Below, in pieces: positions 7,744 to 15,489 of a DNA stretch of 43,094 bases. The stretch's first letter is position 1, and each line of letters begins with the position of its first letter. The stretch comes from Elusimicrobia bacterium GWA2_69_24 (GTDB lineage Bacteria > Elusimicrobiota > Elusimicrobia > UBA1565), in assembly GCA_001799695.1 (NCBI GenBank), contig MGTY01000114.1, positions 1 through 43,094 on the forward strand, given 5' to 3'. The notes under the pieces were generated by a model. It worked only from the letters and a program-made list of their open reading frames with translations. It had not been told where the DNA came from and did no database searches. The position numbers and the translations under genes are program-made.

Positions 7744-9590
7744 CCCGGAGGACGCTGTGCATCCTCCTATCCTTCTCCGCCGTCCTCCTGCTGACCTGGC
7801 GGGTCGGACGGCCGCGCTCGCGCGCCTCGGTCCCCACCGTGGAGCTCTCCCCGGTCCCCGAGGGCTCCGACAACGCCCGCCTGCTGCGGGAGCGCGCGCA
7901 CCTCGGACCGACGGAGGCGGCTATCCTCCTCCTGCGCCCCGGGCAAAGGGCCCTGGCCGGCGCCGAGGCCTTCGCGCTGACGGGGGTCCCGTTCTGCGTG
8001 ACGCGGGACACGGGCACCGCGCTGGACCATCCCCTGGTGTTCGTCCCGGCGGACGACCATTCCATCCGGCCCTCCGCCGCAGAGCTCGCCGCCCTCGAGG
8101 GCTTCGTCCGGGGCGGCGGGACCCTGATCCTGCAGGCGCCCGCGGACCTCCTGCCCTCCCTGACCGGCGTCAGCGGCCAGAAGCCCGGTCGCCGGCGCCG
8201 CCGCCTCGCCTTCCGCACCCTCGCCGACGAGGGCTTCCGGTACCTGGACACGCCCGAGGAGGCCGCCATCCTCCTGGCCTCTCACAAGACCTCCCGGGGG
8301 ATATGGACCCACGGCCTCCTCACCTCGGCCCGCGCGGACGCCATCGCCGACTTCCCGGACGAGAGCCAGCCCGCCATCCTGCGCCGCCGCATCGGCGCGG
8401 GGACCGTCTACACCCTGGGTTTCGACCTGAAAGACCTCGTGCTTCGCCCCCGCGCGCGCCGGCATTTCGACGCCGCGCGCGCCGCCTCCAATGCCTTCGA
8501 GCCCGCGGGCGACGTCCTGCCCCTCATCCTGCGCTCCTGGTACGAGCGCGCCGCCCCCCGCGGGGCGCGCCTGCGCAGCCTCCCGGGCACCGCCGAGGGG
8601 CTCCTCCTGCTTTCCCATGACGTGGGCTGGGGAGCGTCCCTGGACGGGGTGCAGTCGCTCTCCGACGTCGAGAAGACCCGGCCGCTCCAGGCGACCTGGT
8701 TCATCCAGACGAAATACTCCAAGAGCGTCCTGCCGGGACCGGCTTACGACCTCTCCCTGATCCGCCTCATCAAACGCCTCCACGCCGCGGGCCACGAGAT
8801 CGGCAGCCATACCGTGTCCCACGCGCCGGACCTGGCCGCCCTCCCGTTCGGGACGGGAAGGGAGCAGCGCCGGGATTATCTCCCGGAGCTCGACCGCACC
8901 GGCCGCACCAACGGCGGCTCGCTCATGGGAGAGGTCCAGGTCAGCAAGGACCTGCTGGAAGCCGCCGTCGGCTCCATCCAGGGGTTCCGCTCGGCCTTCC
9001 TCTCGTCAGCCGACGCCGTGGACGAAGCCCTCCTGCGCGCCGGGTACCGCTACGATTCCAGCCTCACCGCGCCTTCCGTCATGACCCACTTCCCCTTCCG
9101 CCTGCCCCTGCGCCGGAGCCTGGACTTCCTCTCCCCCATCATCGAGTTCCCCATGAGTTGGGAGGATGAGAACACCCCCATGGATCCCGTAGATGCCCGC
9201 AAGGTCCTGGACCTGCTCGGCAAAGTCTCCGCCAACGAGGGGATGTTCGTCTGGCTGATCCACCCCAACGCCATGCCCGGCAAGCGGGCGGCGCTGAGGG
9301 CGGTCCTGCGCGGGCTCCCCAAGGGGACCGAAGTCTGGACCCTGGGCCGTGCGGCCGCGTTCTGGTCCGCCCGGGAAAGCACCCGCTTCTCCGTGGAAAG
9401 CGCCTCCGCCAAGGAGCGCCTCCTGCGCGTCGAGTCCCCCGCGGGCGCCTGGGACCTATCCTTCGAGTTCCAGTCTCCCGTCCGCTCCTGCTCCGCGGGC
9501 CCCGGCGCCCAGGTCCGCTGCGCCGGCCGCCGCGTCGTGCTGGAGCGGTCCCCCGGCGGCCCCACCGACATCCGCGTCAGTTTGAAGTGA
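7740..9590 (+). CDS. Exported NodB-like polysaccharide deacetylase with N-terminal accessory domain
   Basis: The 616-residue product starts with a membrane anchor or signal (residues 5-20). Residues about 60-270 form an alpha/beta domain resembling a class I amidotransferase/flavodoxin-like fold (GGGTLILQAP at 125-134). Residues about 285-500 carry the NodB signatures: LLSHDVGWG with Asp294, and HTVSH with His357 and His361, which would bind the catalytic metal. The usual TFDD is SHDV here, keeping one Asp. The C-terminal about 100 residues are beta-rich and contain SCSAGPGAQVRC, whose DNA is partly duplicated at 15.56 kb. The start at 7740 overlaps the synthase stop. Predicted role: periplasmic deacetylation of the polymer, as PgaB does for PNAG (inference). 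Confidence 0.82.
   Translation: MTRRTLCILLSFSAVLLLTWRVGRPRSRASVPTVELSPVPEGSDNARLLRERAHLGPTEAAILLLRPGQRALAGAEAFALTGVPFCVTRDTGTALDHPLVFVPADDHSIRPSAAELAALEGFVRGGGTLILQAPADLLPSLTGVSGQKPGRRRRRLAFRTLADEGFRYLDTPEEAAILLASHKTSRGIWTHGLLTSARADAIADFPDESQPAILRRRIGAGTVYTLGFDLKDLVLRPRARRHFDAARAASNAFEPAGDVLPLILRSWYERAAPRGARLRSLPGTAEGLLLLSHDVGWGASLDGVQSLSDVEKTRPLQATWFIQTKYSKSVLPGPAYDLSLIRLIKRLHAAGHEIGSHTVSHAPDLAALPFGTGREQRRDYLPELDRTGRTNGGSLMGEVQVSKDLLEAAVGSIQGFRSAFLSSADAVDEALLRAGYRYDSSLTAPSVMTHFPFRLPLRRSLDFLSPIIEFPMSWEDENTPMDPVDARKVLDLLGKVSANEGMFVWLIHPNAMPGKRAALRAVLRGLPKGTEVWTLGRAAAFWSARESTRFSVESASAKERLLRVESPAGAWDLSFEFQSPVRSCSAGPGAQVRCAGRRVVLERSPGGPTDIRVSLK
9481..9548 (+). repeat. 68-bp direct repeat, copy 1 (inside deacetylase 3' end)
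   Basis: It aligns without gaps to 15559-15626 with 63 of 68 bases identical by eye. Both copies encode the same segment, SCSAGPGAQVRC followed by GR and VVLER. A further match (TTTGAAGTGAAGAC against TTTGAGATGAAGAC) follows each copy after a length difference. The two copies bracket the accessory block between 9.6 and 15.5 kb. Confidence 0.85.
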
Positions 9591-9962
9591 AGACCCCATC
9601 CCCGGCGTCCAACTGGGATCGGTTGCCTTATCGGGCTGCAATTCAGGGGAGTCGAAGAGACCGTGTATCTCGCAGCGCTCGGCCCTGACGACTTCGACCG
9701 CCTTGCGAAAGCCGAGACGGCGGCGAACGCGGCGGTTGCGCAAGCCGCGGCGGTCTGTCCGGAGCGGAAGGATCGTCGCGGGGTCTTCTTCCGGCTATGG
9801 AAGCCCGATGGGAAGGAGGAGGGACCAATTTGGGATGAACATCATTGTCCTTTGGGTGGGGATGAGGCCGCGGCTCCTTGGGGAGGGATTGGCACGATGG
9901 AAGGGCGCGCCACCAAGCGACTGGTCGATGGACTCGACACGAAGACCTGTAAGGGCGCCGGA
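9591..9962. other. 372-bp gap with no convincing gene
   Basis: Short overlapping open frames exist on both strands, but none has a ribosome site, a recognisable domain or consistent codon use. No clear terminator hairpin with a T-tract is seen for either of the two genes that converge here. Confidence 0.4.
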
Positions 9963-11705
9963 TCAGTCGAAGCCGATTCTGCCGGAGTCGATGCCGCGTA
10001 GCTGATCCCAAGATGTTCCCGAGGGACCCCCGATGGCGCTGTCGTGAGGTTCGCGGTTCTCCCGCCCTCGTTCGGGTTGTGATGGGGTGCGGTCCTCTCC
10101 TGGATCGGTACCCACCCGTGGAGTCGCCCCTGCGTCCGGGCCATCGAGCATCCCGGCCAAGGCCTTGAAGAAGTCGCCTATGCTCGTGGTGAAGCGCCGC
10201 AGCAGGGTCGGGTTGGAGTCACGATACTCCTTCGCCCAGACCAGCAGTGTCTCTGCCCGCACCGGATGCCCCGTGCGGTTGAGCTTGGCCAGGATGTGGC
10301 TCTCGCATGAGTTCAGCGTGCCGGGGCCGCTGCCGGAATAGCGGGTCAGGTACATGGTGAGTTCGATGTCCGACATCCCCACATCGATCACCGCGCCGCT
10401 GCGCATCTGCTCGGCAAAAGCTTCGGGGGCCGAGCAGGCCAGACCGGCCGTTGTCCGAAGATACTCCCAGGCTCCCTCAATCTTCCGGTCGCGCGCTTTC
10501 CATGCCTTGCGAAGCTCCTCGCCCCGCAAGCTGTTCCTTTCGCGCCGCTCCCTTTCCCCGGCCGCCGCCCCTTCCTGGATGTCGCCGGCGATCTCTCCCA
10601 GCCGATTCACTCCTTCGTAGAACGAGTTCTCCGAACCGGCCTTCGCCTGCTCCAAGTCGTCCCAGGTCGTGCGCCTGTCGAAATCCGGGGACGGGACCAC
10701 GCTGCCGTCCAAATTGCTGGGCGGCAGCCAGGTCCGGGTGATGGGATTGGTCAGAAGCTGGGGCCAGGAAAGGTCCCTTCCGAGGCGCGCCACGGTCTTG
10801 GCCTGCTTGTCGAATTGGTCCGAGATGGCTTGGGCGCTGGCGGCCGCGCCAGTCTTCCCGAGTTTCTGGAGGAACACTGCCTGGGAGGAATAGGCCCGAG
10901 CTTCCCTAACGAACTCCTCATAGGGGTCCATCCGCGCACGGGAATCCGACATAAAATCGACCCAATGCACGGTCTCGTGGTAGATGAGCGACGCGAGGTC
11001 GTCCGGATCCATCGTGACGAACGCCTGCCGAAAGATGGATATGCGTCCATCCTTGGGCCAGAACTTGCCTCCCGGTAGGCCCATATCGAAACGCTGGTTG
11101 CCGGCAGAGATCACTGGGGTCTGGGCAAGCTGGTCCTTGAGGGCGCCCTCTTCCGGCGTGGTTCTCGGACGCCAGCGTCGAGACCGATTGTCATAGATCT
11201 CCAATTCGCTGAAGCGCGGCTCCCACCCGGGCATCTTCTCGAGGGAGAAGTCGTTAGGGAAGCTCTTCTGCGGAGGTTCCAGTCCGTATGCCCTGACCGT
11301 CAGGCTCATGGCCGCCTGGTAGAGCCTGTACTTGGCTTCTCTGATCGGCTCGAGTGTGCGCTGGGCCTTGAGGAATTCATCGCGCAGGGTATCGATCTTT
11401 TCCCTCTCCCCATATCCCCCAGCCTTGGCCTTCAGGAGGTTCTCCCGAACTGCATCGAGCGCAAGTCTGGCAACATTCTCCTCGGTCTCGGCATGCAGAG
11501 CCTGGCTGATGAGATTCGAGATGAGCTTCTTGACATCGCGGGGGTCGTTGGGATCGGGGTTTCTTGCCGCATGCGGTGTGGGCAGGAACTTGTTCGGACA
11601 GTTTCCGATCGATAGCTGCGGGGGTTTGCAGGGATCGATCTTCTCCTGCGCCGCAACGGGTGCGGCCAGGGCGAGCGAGATGAGGCTTAAGAGCAGGGCT
11701 CTCAT
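9963..11705 (-). CDS. Exported putative zinc metallopeptidase (HETVH motif)
   Basis: The 580-residue product has a clear signal peptide (residues 1-19, cleaved near APVAAQ). Residues 240-252 read LIYHETVHWVDFM, so His243, Glu244 and His247 form an HExxH zinc motif. An acidic helix about 20 residues later (YEEFVREARAY, 262-272) could give the third ligand, as in gluzincins. The C-terminal about 60 residues are Pro/Gly/Arg-rich and look disordered. I do not recognise a named family. Longer in-frame extension is possible upstream, but the ATG at 11705 is preferred because it begins the signal peptide and overlaps the upstream gene's stop (ATGA at 11702-11705). It is the last gene of a three-gene set of exported proteins. 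Confidence 0.72.
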   Translation of the reverse strand: MRALLLSLISLALAAPVAAQEKIDPCKPPQLSIGNCPNKFLPTPHAARNPDPNDPRDVKKLISNLISQALHAETEENVARLALDAVRENLLKAKAGGYGEREKIDTLRDEFLKAQRTLEPIREAKYRLYQAAMSLTVRAYGLEPPQKSFPNDFSLEKMPGWEPRFSELEIYDNRSRRWRPRTTPEEGALKDQLAQTPVISAGNQRFDMGLPGGKFWPKDGRISIFRQAFVTMDPDDLASLIYHETVHWVDFMSDSRARMDPYEEFVREARAYSSQAVFLQKLGKTGAAASAQAISDQFDKQAKTVARLGRDLSWPQLLTNPITRTWLPPSNLDGSVVPSPDFDRRTTWDDLEQAKAGSENSFYEGVNRLGEIAGDIQEGAAAGERERRERNSLRGEELRKAWKARDRKIEGAWEYLRTTAGLACSAPEAFAEQMRSGAVIDVGMSDIELTMYLTRYSGSGPGTLNSCESHILAKLNRTGHPVRAETLLVWAKEYRDSNPTLLRRFTTSIGDFFKALAGMLDGPDAGATPRVGTDPGEDRTPSQPERGRENREPHDSAIGGPSGTSWDQLRGIDSGRIGFD

Positions 11706-12613
11706 GGCACGACCTCGAACTCGACGGGATCGGACACCGCGCGAACGAAATACTTCCCATGGCGACGCGAGTGTATGAGATCGACCCCGAAAAGATCCTT
11801 CACCAGGAAGATCGGTCCTACGGCCAGATGGTCGTACCGGTAGATGGGTTCCGCCCACAGTTCCTTGTACTCGTACACGGCCTGGATGCGGTATCTGCCC
11901 CCCCTCTTGAAGACATACTGGTCGAGTATTCTGAAGCCGGCCGGGGGTTCGGGAGCGCCGGGATTCTCCACATGCATCTCCCCCTCGGCGTATTCGCAGA
12001 CTCGCTCTCCCCCTTCCACTTTGCACGGGAGCGCAGGAGCTACTAGCGCGTGCTGCCGGGGCTCGAGCACGGAAGGTATCGTTTCTATCGACCGGCCCGG
12101 CAGAAAATCGAAGGACCAATGATCACCGACGCTCAGTTCCTTAAACGCCTTCTGAGAAGCTTTATGGTCGAAACGATACGGGATCACGCTCCCGTATTCC
12201 GTACGCTCGGCTCCGGTCGGAGCCCCCAAAGGGGCGAGTTCGTTTCCGTCTGGGTCCAAGACCCGCAGGTAGAGTCCGATCCCGGTCGCGTGGGCGCTGT
12301 CCAGACCCCGCGTGGTCATGAAGTGTTCCGCCGTTAGCGCATGAAGTAGGAAGCAGGAGGTGTTGGTCATCCGCACGCGGTACCAGAGCGAGTAACGGCG
12401 CCCGATACGGGCCTTGGGATCGGCCAGCCCCAGTTCCAGTTTCAGTGGAGCGCACAAGGGCTGCCGGACCGTATCCCCATTCGTGCCCAGATCCCGACAA
12501 GGCTGTTCGCAGGACACCTCCTTTAAATAGGCGAACCGCATCCCGAGCACGTAGAGGGCGGCGAGCACGGCCAGGGCTGTCGCTCCAGTGAGCAGCCTGA
12601 TCCTGCGGCTCAT
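11702..12613 (-). CDS. Membrane-anchored or exported protein of unknown function
   Basis: The 303-residue protein has one N-terminal hydrophobic helix (about residues 7-26) and then a soluble, mostly beta-predicted region. It has several cysteines (CEQPC at 35-39, then Cys54, Cys86 and a later pair), compatible with disulfides in an extracytoplasmic domain. Segments such as YSLWYRVRMTNTSCFLL and GGRYRIQAVYEYKE resemble immunoglobulin-like strands. No named family is recognised. Both ends overlap neighbours by 4 bp (ATGA at 12610-12613 and 11702-11705), so it is translated together with the metallopeptidase and the upstream exported protein. Confidence 0.7.
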   Translation of the reverse strand: MSRRIRLLTGATALAVLAALYVLGMRFAYLKEVSCEQPCRDLGTNGDTVRQPLCAPLKLELGLADPKARIGRRYSLWYRVRMTNTSCFLLHALTAEHFMTTRGLDSAHATGIGLYLRVLDPDGNELAPLGAPTGAERTEYGSVIPYRFDHKASQKAFKELSVGDHWSFDFLPGRSIETIPSVLEPRQHALVAPALPCKVEGGERVCEYAEGEMHVENPGAPEPPAGFRILDQYVFKRGGRYRIQAVYEYKELWAEPIYRYDHLAVGPIFLVKDLFGVDLIHSRRHGKYFVRAVSDPVEFEVVP

Positions 12614-13512
12614 CGGCGGGTTTCCTCGAATAGGCCAGCATCCTCCACGGCGGTCCAGAGGCGGCGTTCCGCCGCGGCCAAGCCGGGTATGAAGCCGTTG
12701 GGCGGATCGTTAGGTTCGATGTGGTCCTTAGGGAAGTTCCTGGGCCAACGCCAGTCCGCAGACGGGTCATGGTTCTTCTCCTCGATCGAGGCGCGCGTCA
12801 AGGGGGCGAGCTCTTCGACCTTGGAGAGCAGGGCGAGGCTCGCTTTCCAGGCGTCGCGGATGGCTTCGGCGCGGAGTCCCAGCATGCCGTCGGGGAAAAC
12901 GAACACCTTCCCTGCCTCCCGCTGGTCGTGAAACCATTCGATGCCCCCGGAATTGCAGCCCGGGACCGCGTACATGCTGGTGGAGGCCTTGCCGCAATCG
13001 TCCTGGAAGCGTTCCCACTGCCTATTGATGATTACCCGCGATTTGAGGTAGGGGATGGCGAGAGTGCGCAGGTTCAGGCTGCCGGTGGGCGGGATGCGGT
13101 CATTCGGATTCAACCCCGCAGTCTTGAGCCAGGAGTTATACTCCTCCTGTTTCGCAATCACGGATGCGTAGCCACCGGTGAAGACGACCCTCTTTTCGAT
13201 CGGCTTGCGGCGCCGGCCCCAGACATCGAAACCCTGGGGGATATCGATCTGGTACTCCTCCGCCCAGTAAGCCACGCGTCCGTCCTTGTCGTGGAAGCAC
13301 CATCTGCTGTAGCATTTCTGTTTGGTCAGCTCTTCCGGAGCGGGCAGATCGGGCGCGGGGGAACCGGAAGCGGCGAGTCGGATCACGCTCAAGGGCGAGC
13401 GCTCGGCTATGGCGTCGAAGCCGCCGGCGCCGCGGCGGGAAGCGGAAGACGAGGCGGGCCAGCATGCGATGGGTAGTGCCAGTATTATCGAGAGGCCCCG
13501 CATCGTCTCCAT
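12610..13512 (-). CDS. Exported protein of unknown function, first gene of the metallopeptidase operon
   Basis: The 300-residue protein has an N-terminal signal peptide (hydrophobic stretch LSIILALPIACWPASS). Mature features are a Cys pair in CYSRWCF, a Trp/Tyr-rich middle, and a GGIEWFHDQREAGKVFVFPD segment about two thirds along. I recognise no family. The start could also be the ATG at 13503, which is preceded by GGAG but only three bases away. Its stop overlaps the next gene (ATGA). The three-gene set may form an envelope-associated complex or an effector set around the peptidase; this is inferred only from co-transcription and shared export signals. Confidence 0.7.
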   Translation of the reverse strand: METMRGLSIILALPIACWPASSSASRRGAGGFDAIAERSPLSVIRLAASGSPAPDLPAPEELTKQKCYSRWCFHDKDGRVAYWAEEYQIDIPQGFDVWGRRRKPIEKRVVFTGGYASVIAKQEEYNSWLKTAGLNPNDRIPPTGSLNLRTLAIPYLKSRVIINRQWERFQDDCGKASTSMYAVPGCNSGGIEWFHDQREAGKVFVFPDGMLGLRAEAIRDAWKASLALLSKVEELAPLTRASIEEKNHDPSADWRWPRNFPKDHIEPNDPPNGFIPGLAAAERRLWTAVEDAGLFEETRR

Positions 13513-13575
13513 TCTTCGGTCGGGTCGTGGATTCCCCGGGGCCGATTCTCCGGACTCCAGAGGACGGAACCCTTA

Positions 13576-13581
13576 GTTATA
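13576..13581 (-). promoter_or_regulatory. Putative -10 box for the exported-protein operon
   Basis: TATAAC is read on the minus strand about 64 bp before the first ATG, in the only A/T-rich patch upstream of the operon. No convincing -35 accompanies it at standard spacing. Confidence 0.3.
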
Positions 13582-13819
13582 GTCCCAGTTTAGCAGGCTG
13601 GCTGAATTAATGCCTGGGCCGATTGCCCTGTTTGGCGTTGGGTCCAGGGGCCCATCCCGGTCCAGACTCACCCTGGATTCTGCCGAGGCCGCGCAAGCGT
13701 CTCAGCGATGCCGTCGCCGAACGATCCGCAGGTCCGCGACCGTTGCCCGGCTCCCCCGGAGCCGCGGTCGGAGAGGGAGCCCCCGGAGTTGCGCGGAGTT
13801 TCCGTCCCGAGGTGCCTCC

Positions 13820-13975
13820 ATGAGGATGGCAGGCGCTGCATGGGTCCCAAACCCCCTCGTAACTTTGGACCTTGACGAAACCGGGAACTTCGGCTATATC
13901 ATTGTTGCCGGCCTCGGCGCCGGCGGCGGGACTTTAACCTTCGGATTAAATTGGCCCCGGCCTACTGGGACCTAA
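13820..13975 (+). CDS. Small glycine-rich ORF of unknown function, followed by a terminator
   Basis: A 51-residue frame starts at an ATG with GAGG seven bases upstream and ends just before a strong terminator. It contains a Gly-rich hydrophobic run (VAGLGAGGGTLTFGLNW). The frame also extends upstream to 13610, but that part is Arg/Ser-rich and not gene-like. It may be a real small protein or the 3' remnant of a larger gene, for instance a deleted surface or toxin protein whose tail and terminator survived. The flanking 13513-13819 holds nothing else I can support. Confidence 0.35.
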   Translation: MRMAGAAWVPNPLVTLDLDETGNFGYIIVAGLGAGGGTLTFGLNWPRPTGT

Positions 13976-13987
13976 AGCGAGCGAGCA

Positions 13988-14025
13988 AACCCCCGCTTCC
14001 CCCCCGAGGCGGGGGTTCCTTTTTT
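13988..14025 (+). terminator. Rho-independent terminator (probably bidirectional)
   Basis: The 9-bp perfect stem AACCCCCGC / GCGGGGGTT (13988-13996 with 14009-14017) is followed by CC and six T (14020-14025) on the plus strand. On the minus strand the same hairpin comes 20 bp after the XRE regulator's stop and is followed by TTTGC, so it may serve that gene as well. Confidence 0.85.
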
Positions 14026-14037
14026 CCCCGCGAGGCG

Positions 14038-14412
14038 CTACTTCCCGATGATCTTGCGCAGGGCGCTCAGCCTTTCCAGATTTCGCAGCTTCTTCATGAC
14101 TGCCATAAGTTCGGCCTTTTGGCGGGGCGTGCGGTCATGGACCATGGAGTGAAACCGCTGCTGGAGCTTGTAATCCGTGCCGGGCCCGGTCCTCGGCGTT
14201 TCCTTGAATAAGTCGGCCAAGCCGATTTGCAGCGCCTCGGCGACCCGCGCGGCTGTGACCAGGCTGGGGGACTTCTTGCCGGTCTCGATGTAGGCCAGAA
14301 AGCCGGCGTCTGTCCCCGCCAATTCCGAGAGTTGGGCGATTGTGAGCCCGGCTCTCTTGCGCCGGGCGCGAATGGCCGCGCCCAGGGCGGCCAGCAGCTT
14401 CTTCTCGTCCAT
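14038..14412 (-). CDS. XRE-family helix-turn-helix regulator
   Basis: The 124-residue protein has an N-terminal Cro/CI-type HTH at about residues 5-65, with IAQLSELAGTDAGFLAYIE covering the two key helices and SPSLVTAARVAEAL the following helix. The C-terminal half is charged and helical and probably mediates dimerisation. Three nearby ATGs are possible (14424, 14415, 14412). The last is favoured because GGAGG lies five bases before it. A MITE-like element ends 26 bp upstream, so the promoter of this gene must lie in or be supplied by that element: TATTAT inside the terminal repeat, at 14453-14458, is at a sensible distance. It is a single gene, not in an operon. Confidence 0.85.
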   Translation of the reverse strand: MDEKKLLAALGAAIRARRKRAGLTIAQLSELAGTDAGFLAYIETGKKSPSLVTAARVAEALQIGLADLFKETPRTGPGTDYKLQQRFHSMVHDRTPRQKAELMAVMKKLRNLERLSALRKIIGK

Positions 14413-14438
14413 CATGTCCTCCATACATGTTACGGTTA

Positions 14439-14469
14439 GGGCTTGTGACTCAATAATATGGACATTTCG
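14439..14469 (+). repeat. Left terminal inverted repeat of MITE-like element
   Basis: This 31-bp repeat pairs perfectly with 14733-14763. Read outward, toward the XRE gene, it contains TATTAT, a possible outward-facing -10 box. Confidence 0.9.
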
Positions 14470-14732
14470 GAGGCCCGATGTTGAGCCGATTTCTAGACGC
14501 GAGGAGCGCGCATAGCGTGAGCTATGTAAGCGACGAGCAACGACGAAATCGGCCAATAGCGGGCCGTGCGTAAGGAGAACATTCTCTTGCACGGTCCCTG
14601 CCGGTCGATAGCGGCAGGGGCCTCCCCGAAGGGCCGGGGCGCTTTTGGACTGCGCCTTTGCGCTGCTCGGCTTACAGGCCTTCGGGCCTGCGCGCCTCGC
14701 ATCGCTGCGGCTCGCTCCAAAATCGCCTCCGG

Positions 14733-14763
14733 CGAAATGTCCATATTATTGAGTCACAAGCCC
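14733..14763 (-). repeat. Right terminal inverted repeat of MITE-like element
   Basis: Exact inverted copy of 14439-14469. It is followed by TTA, which matches the trinucleotide before the left end. Confidence 0.9.
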
Positions 14764-14816
14764 TTACGGCGCGGAGGACAACATATCCGTTTGGTCACTA
14801 GGTTCTTCTTGTCTTG

Positions 14817-14845
14817 TTGACATGCCGTCATTTTCGTTCTATACG
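14817..14845 (+). promoter_or_regulatory. Sigma-70-type promoter for the NHL-repeat chimera
   Basis: A perfect -35 TTGACA (14817-14822), a 17-bp spacer and -10 TATACG (14840-14845), about 50 bp upstream of the ATG at 14896. It is one of the best promoter matches in the window, and it still stands in front of what appears to be a damaged gene. Confidence 0.7.
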
Positions 14846-14895
14846 CTGAAGATGGCCGCGCAGTGGCGGCAAGGCCAGCGCGGGGGAGTGGCGTT

Positions 14896-15489
14896 ATGGG
14901 AAGAACATTGTTGTCGAGCGGAATCGTCTCGAGCAAGCCTTGGCGACATTCCCGACGCCGGTGGTCGCAACGATCTGTTGCTGGGCTTGCTGCCATAATT
15001 TGTCTGACATACCCGCAACCTTCTTCCGCCAGCGCCTTCTATACATTCAACGGGCTATGGACAGGACCGAGCGCACCCTACAGAATAGCCATAGACACCA
15101 ACGCCAATGTGATCTATGTCGCTGATCCCGGCAGCAGCCAATTCCGTAAATTCACCACAGCCGGGAGTGGTCTCGGTGCCTGGGGACGCGCGGGCTCCGG
15201 CAACAGCCAGTTCACAGACCCAGAGAGTGTGGCGATTGACCCGACGGGATCCTACGTCTTCATAGCCGAAGGCCCTGGCAATCATAGAGTACAGAGGTTT
15301 GATTCAAACGGGACTTTTCAGAATGCATGGGGCGAATTCACAGCCGCATCCGAAGACGGGAAGATCAGCCTGGGGGACCTGGCCGAATACCTCAAGAACC
15401 ACGTCTCCCGCGAGGCCCGCCGGCTCTGGGATCGGCCGCAGAATCCTGTGGTCTCAGGGGAAAGCGATTCCATGCTGGCGCAGTACTGA
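14896..15489 (+). CDS. Chimeric ORF: exported NHL-repeat start joined to a caspase-like (peptidase C14) C-terminal tail
   Basis: The 197-residue ORF starts with an Arg-rich signal peptide (hydrophobic core VAGLAAIICL) and continues with NHL/beta-propeller repeats (IAIDTNANVIYVAD, then VAIDPTGSYVFIAE and NHRVQRFDSNGTF). After about residue 150 the text changes abruptly to EDGKISLGDLAEYLKNHVS and REARRLW, then QNPVV. That resembles the end of bacterial caspase-family proteins. NHL propellers normally need about six blades; only two or three are present, and the caspase catalytic core is missing. A deletion or recombination that fused two former genes is the simplest reading. The ATG at 14896 has GGGGAG eight bases upstream; a GTG at 14863 is an alternative. 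The product is probably non-functional, or else a fortuitous new fusion. Confidence 0.6.
   Translation: MGRTLLSSGIVSSKPWRHSRRRWSQRSVAGLAAIICLTYPQPSSASAFYTFNGLWTGPSAPYRIAIDTNANVIYVADPGSSQFRKFTTAGSGLGAWGRAGSGNSQFTDPESVAIDPTGSYVFIAEGPGNHRVQRFDSNGTFQNAWGEFTAASEDGKISLGDLAEYLKNHVSREARRLWDRPQNPVVSGESDSMLAQY

Larger units (their letters stand above)
14439..14763. mobile_element. MITE-like element, 325 bp, 31-bp perfect terminal inverted repeats
   Basis: Bases 14439-14469 (starting GGGCTTGTGACTC) are the exact reverse complement of 14733-14763. The trinucleotide TTA directly abuts both ends (14436-14438 and 14764-14766), a likely 3-bp target duplication. The 263-bp interior has no credible ORF but is a chain of stem-loops: GCCGATTTC at 14485-14493 with 14545-14553; CCCTGCC at 14596-14602 with 14613-14619; and CAGGCC-TTCG-GGCCTG at 14675-14690. 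This is the form of a non-autonomous element mobilised by a transposase encoded elsewhere. The family is not identified. Confidence 0.82.

Noticed and set aside
9600..9665. tRNA-like stretch with GGGAGTCGAA
   Set aside because: No acceptor, D or anticodon stems can be folded around it.
9643..10011. Overlapping ~100-residue frames after the deacetylase gene on both strands
   Set aside because: They have no domain, no ribosome site and biased Arg/Pro composition, and they conflict with one another.
14493..14820. Open frames inside the MITE-like element
   Set aside because: Both strands are equally open because of GC-rich hairpins; there is no ribosome site, and the frames run across the terminal repeats.
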